64,000 nucleotides of DNA from Echria macrotheca (taxonomy: Eukaryota > Ascomycota > Sordariomycetes > Sordariales > Schizotheciaceae): contig MU839852.1 of the NCBI GenBank assembly GCA_030411725.1, positions 124,001 to 188,000 of the forward strand, given 5' to 3'. Each line of letters opens with the position of its first letter. The stretch's first letter is position 1. The notes under the pieces were generated by a model, which was not told the origin of the DNA, searched no databases, and saw only the letters and a list, made by a program, of their open reading frames with translations. This document shows, piece by piece, positions 1-11,394 of this stretch. The position numbers and the translations under genes are program-made.

Positions 1-498
1 AAGGTCCACAAAGGATATATACTGGTACTGTGTATCGTAGTAGCCGGTGCCGGAGGCGGCGTTACCCTTGCCGTCAGCGGCCATCTCGGACAAGTATAAG
101 GCCCCGTTCTCGCCACAAGGGAGGGTCGAGTAGTCCACGTCGACAGTAAACTCCTGATTGAGGAGGCTCAGCATGGCATACTTGCCATTGCCGTCCAAGA
201 GGTAGACCCGAGGGGACGCGGAATTGCCGTTGACGTAATGGTAGAGGGTCAAGGCGTTTCCAGACGTCGTTACACCCATGGCGGCGTAGTCGGCGATCGT
301 TCTCGAGCCGGCTGCATTCTTAGCGTACTTGCTAGAGTCTTTGTCAAGCACGATCGATGTGTTCTGCTGGACGCAGCCGCCCAACGTTATACACTTCCAT
401 GTCGGTAGCGGGGGATATTGTTCGCCAGCTTGAACAAAAACAGGTAGAACCAGTAGTAGCTGCAAGGCCAAGAAGCCGAAGGAGAGCTTGAGAGACAT
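1..498 (-). CDS. GH7-like secreted glycoside hydrolase, aberrant, 5' part only
   Basis: The frame is open from an ATG at 498 to the window edge (166 codons). It starts with a signal peptide (MSLKLSFGFLALQLLLVLPV..., cleavage probably after VQA). The mature part resembles GH7 endoglucanase/cellobiohydrolase N-termini: GGCVQQNTSIVLD, a GVTTSGNALTL block, YLLDGNGKYAMLSLLNQEF and LPCGENGALYLSEM. GH7 enzymes hydrolyse beta-1,4-glucan outside the cell. Two oddities are visible. The segment between VLD and DYAAMGVTTSG is only about 14 residues, so it lacks the usual Trp/His stretch and Cys-rich loop. The usual GYC-D-x-Q-C-P motif reads GYYDTQY, both Cys being Tyr. No intron explains the missing part. 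It may be a divergent or non-enzymatic paralogue, or a decaying copy. The catalytic Glu residues would lie outside the window. Confidence 0.8.
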   Translation of the reverse strand, partial: MSLKLSFGFLALQLLLVLPVFVQAGEQYPPLPTWKCITLGGCVQQNTSIVLDKDSSKYAKNAAGSRTIADYAAMGVTTSGNALTLYHYVNGNSASPRVYLLDGNGKYAMLSLLNQEFTVDVDYSTLPCGENGALYLSEMAADGKGNAASGTGYYDTQYQYISFVDL

Positions 499-610
499 CT
501 GGTCAAAAATCAGAGTTGATGCAAGGGTGTGCGTGGGACTTGAGTCCGTTCCGGCTGGGAAAACCGTCAAGGACTACGATACAACTTCTTGCGGTCCCGT
601 TCGCCGAACC

Positions 611-616
611 CTTATA
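611..616 (-). promoter_or_regulatory. TATA-like box for the GH7-like gene
   Basis: On the minus strand the sequence reads TATAAG, about 113 bases upstream of the ATG at 498, a normal distance for a filamentous fungal core promoter. This is assigned by motif and spacing only. Confidence 0.35.
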
Positions 617-950
617 GGGGCTTACTAGACCGAGATCTTGTCCATTGCGCACCCATCCAACTCGTATTCGGGCCTTCTGATAGGCTAGTTGAAGGCCTTA
701 TTTAGGTTTGGCGCTCTACCCTACAGCCGAGTGCCAGCCCGACGCTTCGGGTCCAGTGTGTGGTGGAATCCGGGGAAGCGATACGGAAAATTGTGTCACC
801 GGTTGAAAGGTAAGAGCCGCCAATCAATCCGGTATCGAGGCTAATAGCGAGAGTTAATACCACGGAGCTTAAATCTCCGACTCTTATCGATCCAATTTCA
901 GCCAGCTCGTCTCTATAATTGGAGCTACCGCTCCACCATGAGACCAGTCA

Positions 951-1755
951 TTGCCGTATGGAGAAATAACAAACAGCAGCTTGTTGGTCAGACCACAGCA
1001 GTTTCTGAAGGTAGTCTCCTACCTAGGCGCGAATGAGCTGATATATCACTATTCTGATGTGGACACTAGAAACTTGAAATCGGCAAGCAGAGTACCATCT
1101 CCCAACCCCCCAATGGATGTAATCAAAAGGATTTTTGCCACACGAGAATTTCGGGACATCATTGCGGACCACCAGGGAAAGAAACCCATCAATACCACCG
1201 AAACGCAGTGTCAAGGTACCTGCCAGTGGAAGCTCTCGAATCTGGGTCTAGTTGGCGGCTGCAGCACGTTCGATGAAGCAGTAGACTGGGCCGAAGTCGT
1301 CAAAGAACGGATATTTAAGGGGAATTCCACGTCGACGCGCACCCTGGAGGACGTTACGGCCACATCCCTCAATGTGACGTTTAATCGTTTCCCAACCAAG
1401 TTCGATTGGACAGAGGCAGCGTATGAATCCATCGGGACTATCTTCGCGGGACGGTCGTCACTCTTGTAGTTCAACACCACCATCTTCATCACGAATAACG
1501 ATCCAGAGGGCGGCAATACGGATTATTCTACTCGTGTCGCCGCGGGCGAGGGTTCTCGTCCCTTTGGGGTATGTCCGGGAATTCTCCGAAAAAAAAGTGT
1601 GCGCCTTTGATCCCGATCTCGTCGAGTACGATGTTCAGATCGCCAACAACACAATCTCGATGCTCGGAGCACCCTCCACCACGCGGGCGCCGATGGGAAA
1701 CCAAACCTTCATTTCTGCAGATCTTTCAGACCTAAAACGCAACGTTCAAAGAGAC

Positions 1756-1780
<25 letters not shown>
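951..1780 (+). pseudogene. Open coding-like region, possible decayed extracellular-domain gene
   Basis: Two overlapping frames look protein-like but have no good start. The first (951-1469, no ATG, begins TTG) carries a QCQGTCQWKLSNLG motif with paired Cys, weakly like the C-x-G-x-C-x-W segment of fungal DUF3176-type membrane proteins. It ends at TAG 1467-1469. The second frame continues with VCAFDPDLVEYDVQIANNTIS. They can be linked in two ways: a 49-nt GTATGA...TTGTAG intron at 1421-1469, which puts both in phase, or read-through of the TAG followed by a frameshift near the A-run at about 1590. No N-terminal membrane segment or initiator ATG is visible upstream. I think it is a fragment or pseudogene. 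Its 3' end runs into the antisense side of the MARVEL gene. Confidence 0.3.
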
Positions 1781-2794
<1,014 letters not shown>

Positions 2795-3302
2795 TTTTAC
2801 TGGGGCTGTGTTTTCAGTCTCTCTTGGGCGCGTGATTTTTGATGTTGTTTGCTATGGATGAGGAAGATGGGGACGATGCGGATGGGGTTCAGGGGTTCAG
2901 AGAAATATTGGGCATGTGCTTGGTGGTGTCGAGGTGCAAGAGGTGTGGGCTGATATCTTGTCGGCAGAACAAAGAGGTTCTTAGGTGTTGATGGCCGGAT
3001 TGGGTGGTCCATGTCAACGGATGCGGAGGCCGGGGCGGGCCGGAACGGGGAAATCAAGACAAGGATACCTACCTAGTTGTTTAAATTCTGTGACGTCGTA
3101 CCTGTCATTTGATATCTGTGGTGTGTGCAAGAAAAGGACACCCTTCACTTGCACAGCCTAGGACTCGCTTATACACGACAATAGCTGGTAAGAAAAACTT
3201 GTAAAGAAGAGGTCTATGACGCCTAGGACTGACATGGCTTTTATCCTGAACGCTGCAATTTGTAACTGCGTCGTGTCCCCGTCCTTCTTCGACAATCTCA
3301 TT
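2795..3302. other. Intergenic, no gene seen
   Basis: Lies between the MARVEL gene start and the 3' end of the Zn2Cys6 gene. Only short, composition-driven open frames occur. It should hold the promoter of the MARVEL gene; I see no clear TATA box. Confidence 0.6.
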
Positions 3303-4913
3303 TCAACACCCGTCCCGGCGAGCCCCGGTCTCACTCACTGGAGCGAAACCTCCAAACAGCCTCTCAGCGTCTTCAAACATGGCGTGTAAGGGAGCTAGGG
3401 GATTCACGCCGCCAGACACACCCATTCCCTGCAGCACGCTGTAGATGACGCCGATCGGGGCAGGCGTGACCACGGTTTCACGGCCCGCCGATGTCGGCAG
3501 CGACTTGACAAACCACGCCACGATCATGGAAGCTTCCAACGCCGCCGAACATTGGGGCCCGATGTCTTCGAAGACAGGAGTGGCCAAGACAACCTCGGCT
3601 TGATCTCCCTGTGATGTGCCGAGATGTCCGGATGGTGTCTGAGCCCGGCCTGCGTCCTCGAGCTTCATGGCATATAGCATGGCGGCGTCGTAGTACAGCA
3701 GATCAAGTGCCAACCGGGGGGGATCACATTCCAAGCATGGTCCTTCGCTATCATTCCCCGGCAATACGCGTACCGCGCCCGGGTGGGCGGCATCCCAGTC
3801 CCGGCGCCAGGCTCGCAAAGCGGCTGAGAGCTCGATTACTTTGCCGAGACAGCTCGCTGCATCGCCCGTCCTGGCCAGGTCCTCGGCGATGCCGGGCATG
3901 TCGACGAATATGTCCATCAGACGATCCTCAAAAGACTTGGGGATGTATTTCCACGGGACGGTTTTCCATTCGTCGCCCTCAAGGAGGCAGTGGGTGCGTT
4001 TGGAGAGGCTCTGGCAGATCTGCACGGCACAGTGAGCATATACAGGGGGAAAATTGTGGAACGTGTCAATGACTTACCAGGAGTGATCTGCATGACCTGA
4101 GTACCTGCAAAAGCCCGTGCTCCTGAAAGACCTCTGGCCCGCAGTGCCGTAAAACGCCCCTGATGCCGAGGTGATGCGGTGGTATCTCGAGGGCGCTCGG
4201 GTTGTCGACCACAAACTACATGTCACCAATCAGCCAGAAAGCAAATGACATGCGGTAACCGAATACTCACCTCGTAGAAACCCATCATGATCATGGTGAT
4301 AACCAGCTGCGCCAGGTCCTGTTTCGTCGACACGCCCAGCAACGACCAAACCTGGCGCAACACCTGGCCATACAACTGGGTGCCCCTCTCCAAAAGCACC
4401 ACGTCACCCCTCTTCATGCCCATGTACCCGTACATAATAGCCTGGTAGCACAGCTGATTCATGGCCGGCATCCCCCCACGCACAGCCCAGGTAAGCGTCC
4501 GGCGCCAGAACGGCGCCCAGGCATACGTGCTAAAAAAGAAGGTCGCGGCCATGTCGTCCCGGAACGCACTGATGCCCAAGTCTGGCGGAACGGCTATCGA
4601 CACCCGGATCAGCCGGCTCGCAGACCGGGGGGTCGACGCGGGGGTGCGGACCGTCGCCAGGCGACCATCTTCGATGCCCATGATGTGCATGCGCAGCTGG
4701 GTGTCGTACCCATCGCACCGGTAGCCGGCAGAGGTGCACCGCTTGCATGCCGGGCGGGCCCTGTCTGTATAACAGGTCGGAGTGTTAGCTTTGTTCTATG
4801 TACGGTAGGCAGATACAATACAACACCATCCCTTCGCTACCATTTTACGTACCACACTTGACACGCCGACGCCGGCAGGTCTCGCAATAGCCACTTGTTG
4901 GTTGGCGGCCCAT
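3303..4913 (-). CDS. Zn(II)2Cys6 transcription factor
   Basis: Four exons (4853-4913, 4271-4764, 4078-4215, 3303-4019) give about 469 residues. All three introns (88, 55, 58 nt) are GT-AG and keep phase. The ATG at 4913 opens directly into a complete binuclear zinc cluster split by intron 1: Cys10-x2-Cys13-x6-Cys20-x6-Cys27-x2-Cys30-x6-Cys37, with the basic run CRRRRVKCDRARPACKRC. The rest matches the fungal-specific regulator region seen with such clusters: exon 3 has IPPHHLGIRGVLRHCGPEVF, and the next joint gives CRSLLICQSLSKRTHC and EWKTVPW. It is a nuclear DNA-binding regulator. It is transcribed divergently from the SDR gene starting at 5626, so that gene is a candidate target. Confidence 0.88.
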
Positions 4914-5625
4914 CTCCGATCAAGCTTTGGTAGTCGCTGATGTAGATTTTCCTTTTCGCTGATTTATATTTTCCTTTTGTCACCAAAAAATTTGCGGCAG
5001 ATGATGAAATGTTTTTCTACCCTCAACGAGCTGGTGAGATTACAAAGCTGACGTCCGATCGTTCGGTACAGGATCCTACAGCTAGGTGGCCAAGATTCCA
5101 GATTTCCGAGAAGCGGCCCCACCCGACCGTGCCGGATGCGGAAGCTTTCGTCGAGGTGCGTCCCCGGCCAATCACAGCACGGGCGGTCGGTGTTCCGCAT
5201 TCTTAATAATTGGCAGATCCGCACTAGGCCCGGATCGGATATTTTGGTCGAGGTGCCGCGCGCGCGGGTGCTTGGTCATCGGTGCGGAAAGGAGTTGCTG
5301 ACTTGATTCCAAAGCAGACTTGCTCTTTTGACCGTGAGTAAGTCTCCGACGGTGGATATGGGACTTATTCGCGGCCAAAGAGATGCAGCAGTGTGGAGCT
5401 GATCGACAGGTCCTATCGTGTTTGGCTGTGAAATCATGTCGAGTATGGATGCATACAAACAAGCCCCTAGATCGAGTATAAAAGGCTTGAGGATTCCGGT
5501 CGAGTTCTGAGGAAAAACATTCACAACGACATCGTCTCAACAGTTCTTGAACACCACTTTGAACAGTACTCACATCTCACATACAACACCCATCACCACA
5601 TCTTTCACCACCGCTCACCATCAAA
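4914..5625. promoter_or_regulatory. Shared divergent promoter, regulator/SDR
   Basis: The 712 bases between the two start codons of the divergent Zn2Cys6 and SDR genes. A TATA box on the SDR side lies at 5477-5484. CGG-type half sites typical of Zn2Cys6 binding occur but were not scored. Confidence 0.5.
5477..5484 (+). promoter_or_regulatory. TATA box of the SDR gene
   Basis: TATAAAAG lies about 148 bases upstream of the ATG at 5626. It is followed by a CA-rich leader with CAAC/CACC repeats and TCAAA directly before the ATG, typical for a well-expressed fungal gene. Confidence 0.6.
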
Positions 5626-6578
5626 ATGGAGAACCTCCCCAAGGACCACTTCGTCACGAGCATGCAGTACACTCGCCATACCTACCAGGATCAGTACCCT
5701 TCCATCGACCCAACCAACCCCGAGCTGTCCATGGCCGGCAAGGTGGTCATCATCACAGGTGCCAGCCGCGGCCTCGGAGCCCTTGTAAGCTCACTCATCT
5801 CACACCCGCCGATGCGTCTTGCTAACAGTCCCAGGGCGTCGTCCCGGCATTCGCCAAGGCCGGCCCCAAGGCAATCGTCCTGGTAGCCACCAACGCCTCG
5901 AAACTCGCCGCCGTCGAGGCCGAGGTCAAAAAAATCAACCCGGCCGTGCAGACGCTGTCGGTAGCCACAAACATCTCCGACGCCGACTCGGTGGCCGCCC
6001 TCTTCGACAAGGTCAAGGCGACCTACGGCCACGCCGACGTCCTGGTCAACGTCGCCGCCGTCCTGGCCGGCGGGGGCACCCTCCACGAGGAAGACCCGGC
6101 GTTGTGGTGGCAGAACTTCGAGGTCAACACCAAGGGCGCCTTCCTCCTCGCCAAGTACTTTGTCGCCACCCTCCCGTCGCCCGACACGCCCGCGACCATT
6201 ATCAACTTCACCACGGGCGCCGCCTGGATCGTGATCCCCCACATGTCGGGCTACGGCATCAGTAAGCTGGCCGTCATGCAGCTGACGGCCCACCTGGCCG
6301 CTACGTACCCCAACATCACCGCCGTGGCGGTGCATCCCGGCCTGATCGAGACCGACATGTTCGATCCCGTGTTCAAGCGGTTCAGCCTCGACACGCCCGA
6401 ACTCGCCGGCGGGACGGCCCTGTGGTTGGCGAGTGACAAGGCCCGGTTCCTCACTGGACGGACGGTGGCGGCGAACTGGAGTGTGGATGACTTGGAGGCG
6501 AGGAAGGACGAGATCACGGCGGGCAAGGACTTGCAGGTGCATCTCGTGGGCACCTTTGGGAAGGAGCAGTTTGAGTAG
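5626..6578 (+). CDS. Short-chain dehydrogenase/reductase
   Basis: Exons 5626-5784 and 5835-6578 (50-nt phase-0 intron) encode about 300 residues. A 35-residue leader precedes the Rossmann fold: KVVIITGASRGLG is the cofactor glycine motif (TGxxxGxG, residues 44-51). NVAAV stands in for NNAG, and the catalytic YGISK gives Tyr193 and Lys197 of YxxxK. The position usually held by the catalytic Ser reads NFTTG, so Thr may replace Ser. VHPGLIETDM is the usual post-catalytic PG motif. It is an NAD(P)-dependent, probably cytosolic oxidoreductase; the substrate cannot be told. The start is fixed by context, with TCAAAATGG and no in-frame alternative. A Zn2Cys6 regulator is divergently transcribed next to it. 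Confidence 0.88.
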
Positions 6579-8117
6579 ACGTAAAGGAAAGGTAGACTCG
6601 GGTCTCGAGCCCTTTCTTTCCAAGGAATCCCTTGCTATAGAATTGATTGGCTTATTATGCCTGTTCTATCAAGTATGCCCCTCATCAACCTCATGAGTCC
6701 CGCAGGTCAACTCAAATCCCTGAAACGGGTTGAAGGTAAAGTTATTGCTGGTGCAAATGCCACGCCGACGTTTAGGAGATGTCGTTGCGCATTGGAACTA
6801 CCATCAGCCAGCTCCCAAGTCCCAAACATACCTGCCTGCCTGCCGCAAGTCAAAAAGCTTCGAGAACATAAACACTCCGACTGGTCCCTCGTTGGAGCAT
6901 CGGTCGTGAATAGGGGGCTTGGTCCGTGCTCTGATGCAACCCCTGAATTTGCCAGCGACCAGTCAGACGGCGAAACACTCACCCCGCGGCTGACCATTCT
7001 CGTGTTTGCCCGAGGCAGTGTCCGGCAGTCAACTTTTGCGCGCCCCATTCGAATGCTGGATCAATTCGGAGTTGATATTTTGGTGGTGCGGCTGAGATTG
7101 TTGACGATACACAATCATAGAGTTTTGAGAAAAAGCGATGCGACAAGAAAATTTGCTTGGATAGTTAAGCGCCGCGGCAGAAGAAAGACGAAACGCGCTG
7201 GGCTTTTTGGCGTTTTTGCCCCTCCTCTCTGTCTGCGCTTCTCATCAGCCCTGCCAAGCACGGACCACTGCAACAGTGCAAGCCCTGGCCCCGCTTCGGC
7301 ACGTTCCCCCTCGTCGCGCTTGGCTGATTTTTCCGGGGCACTTTTGCAGCGCTGTGCCTCACGCGTTGCAGCACTCTCAACTGCAACTCTTCCACGCGCC
7401 TGTGACCACCGACGAAAACAAGCGATGCCATGATGCCATGCAGGGGACGTGGTAATTCCGATGCCTTGCAGAATCTGCCGCACACACAGCGCGCCTTTCT
7501 TTCGGATTTTGGCCCAAATCGTTCCCTCCAGCGCTTCTCCTGCACGTGTTCGGCCGATGGACACTGTCCGGCGCTTCTCTGTCCGCTAGTTAGTGTAGGT
7601 TTCGCCAACGGGTTCTTCAGCGAAACGGCGGTGCAGATGGCTTGCCCCAGTGGCTGAAGCCGTTCCGCCGCAGGGTCGGGGCGCGATGCAGGTCCAGTGC
7701 GAGCCGTTTTTTGGGCTTTGGGGCGCTCAACTCCAGGCACAGGTTTGTTTCGACAGAGCTTCGATGCTTCTCGCATCGGCAACATGGCACTTTCTGCTTC
7801 TCTTCATCATGTTAAAAGTGCTCAGATCATAAACACTGTCTCTTCCCCATTATTGCTGACTTCAGTGAGCACTACAGAGAAGCCCAACCTGGCGAGGAGC
7901 GCGGGCGTTGCACCCACAGAGCCCCCAAATCCCACGATGACGGGAACCATCCCATGACCCCTGCTGCGGCTGACCTTCCCCCTTCGGCGAAAGGACAGGG
8001 GGATGGAGGGGACTTGCCGTCCCGCACTCTTCTTAAACGTTCGGTCGCCTTGGCTTTATTTTTCTTTTCGTTTCGTGGACGACGCCTCCATGTACCCATG
8101 ATATCGACATCCACACG
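6579..8117. other. Intergenic / long promoter of the CorA gene
   Basis: About 1.5 kb with no recognisable gene. One ATG-initiated open frame of 258 codons (6657-7433) exists but has Ser/Arg-rich, non-domain-like composition. The pyrimidine-rich tract before 8118 looks like a transcribed leader. Confidence 0.55.
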
Positions 8118-10985
8118 ATGTCTCGGCCGGCGACGTGTATCAGCGGGAAGCCCCACGACCACCACGTGTCGGATGTGACGATCCACTACAATGGCTGCTT
8201 GCGGGCTTCTAAACGGGACAAGTTCTTCCAGTCGCTCTCGCCCGAGTCGCGCGCCCGCATCATCCGCGACAATGAGAAGATCGCTGAGCTCCGGCACCGC
8301 CTCGAGACGGCCCAGTGCGACTCGACCGCCGCCGCCCGGCTCCGCACCTTCAAGCAGGCCATGACCCAGTGGTCTGCCGCTGTCGGCCGACCCTACGTCT
8401 CGTACGCCTTCGACGACTCTCGCCGCCCCTCGGGCATGGTGGGATATGCCTCCGAGGATCTCGTCAACGAATACATCAAGGCGCCCGTCTACTGCTTCCA
8501 GAATGGGCGGCCGGTGGACATGCCCGGTGTCCCAGGGCGGTTCCCCAGCCAGAAGGTCACCGTGGCCGACCTGCTCTCAGACGACGAGACGAGAAATCCG
8601 CTTATGCAGCCGGTCGACGACGATGTAGTGCGCTACTTTCACCTCCCGGCGAACAACATGATGTGGGTGGAGGAGATTATGGCGCGCTACTACCACGAGA
8701 AGCGGCCCGACTCGGACGATCTATTCATGGGATCCAAGCTGCGTCGAACACGTACACGGACCGAGACGCTGCTGCGGCCCGAGTACTGGCAAGGCCAGCA
8801 GAACTTCGAGCCCAACGCCGAGGTCCACGCCCGCCACATGCGCCCCTTTTGCGATGGCATATCAGTCGATTTCTCGGCAGCCGACCGGACACCCAAGAAC
8901 CTGGCGCTCTTCATGCCGTACCTACATTGGGAGACAGATCGGGGACGGGTCAAGTCGGCCGAGATTATAAAGGAGGTCAACAAGCAAATGCCGCGGTCCA
9001 TGTCCGAGGTGGTGGCGTCGGCGCAGAACCAGCTGCATCAGACGCAGACACAGGACACGACGACGCCCGTGTGGGTGGCGCCTGAACCGGGCGAGCCGGG
9101 GCAAGAAAAAATAGACCGGCGGATGGCGCTGGGTTTCGTGTTCCGCACAGCCGCGGCGCTCATGGAGGCTATCGACTTCCACACCGAGGAGCAGCTCATG
9201 ATGAAGTACCTCCACGCCCAGCCGCCGCTACATCCGCGCCGCACTCTCGACCAGTCGTACTACGGCGCGCTCAAGAGCACGAGGGCGCGAGACCGCGATC
9301 AGGTTGTGTACCGCGGCACAACGCCTGAGCATCATGACTGCATCGGCATGGACGCTTGCGAGCAGTGTAACGAGGATATCCGCAAGGTGCCGAGGATTAT
9401 CATGGTGGATCAGCTCTGGTTGTGGATTCTGGATGAGAGTATGTTGAGCTGCACCGCAGTTATTTTTCCGGGCTAACGTGGCACAGAAACCGTAATCAGC
9501 TTCTTCCCTCGACGCTGGGGCAAGAACCGGCCAGACCCCTCGGCAGTACACAAGAGCATCCGGGTTCGGCTACAGTACGCGCGACCCGGCGAGGTGGCAT
9601 CGGCGTACGACCTAGCGCTGATGATTGTCGACGAGTGTTCGCGGGTTTTCTTCGACCGTGCCAGAACCGGCGACCGCAAACCCAACCTGATCGAGCTGTT
9701 TGCCGGGGCGATTCGGGACTTGACGTACAAGCAGACGGCGGCGTTCGACCAGTTCCTCATCTACACGCATCTGGCATCGCGCGACTACAAGCGCGAGCGG
9801 TACAGCGCCATCGACAACGACTCGACGCAGAACACGCTGCTCAACATCAACCCGGAGGGCAATCTGCTCAAGGAGGTCAAGGACGTGGTCGACGAGATCC
9901 TCATCATGATGCGTATCAAGGAACAGCAGCAGACGGCCATGGAGAGTCTCGTCAAGCACATTCGTCGTGTCATGATGCCCATGGCCCGTCCCCGGAAGGC
10001 TACACCGTCGCAAGTATCAACCTCGTGGGATGTGGTGCTCGGTGCGGCGATGGACGGCGAGAATGGCCCCTACGTGGACGATGAGGAACACGACAAACGC
10101 GAGCGGGCCAGACAAACACTCACCCGAGCCGACCATCTACTGGCGGATCTGTCGGAACGCATCTCGGAACTGCAGGCGCTGTTGCAGATTGCGCAGAACA
10201 CGTCGGCCTCGGTATGACCCCTTTGGTCGTGTTGTCAGTGTCTAGCTAACAAGTCATAGCTCAAAGACATCCTCACGCTCAAGCAGCAGCAAGCCGGCGT
10301 CATCGAAGCGCGCGAGGCCGTCAAGCAGGCCGAGCTGACGCTGAAGCAGGGCCAATCCATCATGATTTTCACCATCGTGACCATCATCTTCCTGCCTCTG
10401 TCCTTCTGCGTCGGATTCTTCGGCATGAACGCGGCCGAGCTCAACGACGGCCATCTGACGCTCGACACGGAATTACGCTTCATGTTGCCCATCTCGGCCG
10501 GTATCATCCTGCTTGCGTTCGTGTTCGCCTTCTCGCAGTCCATCCTGTCGAATGCGGTGGTGGCGCTGGCCCGCAGCGGCGCCAGCTTTGGGTACAACAC
10601 AGTTCTTACATGGGTCATGGTCAAGACGGGCCTGTACGTGGCCGGGCGCGAGATGAAGAAGTCGGCGCGGCGGCTGCGCGACCGCGAGAACAAGATCACG
10701 GGCGCCATGAAGGCCGAGGTCATGCGCAAGGAGAAGAACCTTGAGAAGATGCGGGCGGCGAATCATGTGCGGCAGCTGGCGGCGCGCAAGGAACGGGGGC
10801 GGCTGGGCGATGATGCTGTCGTTATGGCCAGCGGGCGGACGACGCCGTTCAGTCCGTACACGACCGGCGGAGGGGGGGCCAGTCCGTTTGTGACGGCTAG
10901 TCCGTTCATGGGAGGGCAGAAGCAGATGTCCGAGGTGGATGTAGAGCTAGGGGAGCGGGTGCACACAGGCCGGCGGCTCGCCTGA
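8118..10985 (+). CDS. CorA-family Mg2+-type transporter, large fungal form
   Basis: Exons 8118-9438, 9487-10211 and 10260-10985 (introns 48 nt each) give 923 residues in phase. The N-terminal two thirds are a large soluble domain with the fungal CorA-like signature DQLWLWILDEKTVISFFPRRWG across the first intron. Helical, charged stretches follow (SERISELQALLQIAQNTSAS and a Lys/Gln-rich helix). Exon 3 holds the pore: hydrophobic FTIVTIIFLPLSFCVGFFGMN with the GMN motif at about residues 737-739, then a second span (MLPISAGIILLAFVFAF). CorA channels are pentamers passing Mg2+ or other divalent cations. This subgroup is probably plasma-membrane or vacuolar and is often annotated only as Mg transporter CorA-like. 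The C-terminal tail is basic and long. Confidence 0.88.
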
Positions 10986-11315
10986 TAGACCTTAATGTTT
11001 TGTATAGGAGGAGTTCACTAGCTGTATCACGAAGAAAAAATACTTCTTGACACAGACCGCCTGCAGATACACTGTTGGAAGCTGATACCACGTATTGCGG
11101 TGACAGGCGTGAAGGATGTTTTCATTGACGGAAAGACGTGCGGAGGGTTGTGGTTTTATAGTGATTTAAAGTTGGGGGGTGTAAGGGTATATTTGTGTTT
11201 GTTTAGTTTTTTTCGAGCTTCTTTTTTGTGTAAGGAGCGGATGGCAGGGAACCGTTGCGCCAATGGACCAAACGATCCACCAATGCAAGCACCCTTGCAT
11301 TGCCTGCCCAATCGA
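10986..11315. other. Convergent intergenic region
   Basis: The region between the CorA gene (+) and the Cys-rich gene (-) should hold both 3' UTRs. No coding signal was seen. Confidence 0.5.
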
Positions 11316-11342
11316 CTACATGTATAGAGCGTGCACCTCACT

Positions 11343-11394
<52 letters not shown>

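Noticed and set aside
5691..6623. Long minus-strand frame over the SDR gene
   Set aside because: Antisense shadow; the SDR motifs are all on plus.
6657..7433. ATG-started 258-codon open frame before the CorA gene
   Set aside because: Ser/Arg-rich, no domain or hydrophobic pattern, no third-base bias like the real genes; more likely promoter/leader sequence.
7165..7785. 206-codon minus-strand frame
   Set aside because: Overlaps other equally open frames; composition effect of G/C-rich DNA.
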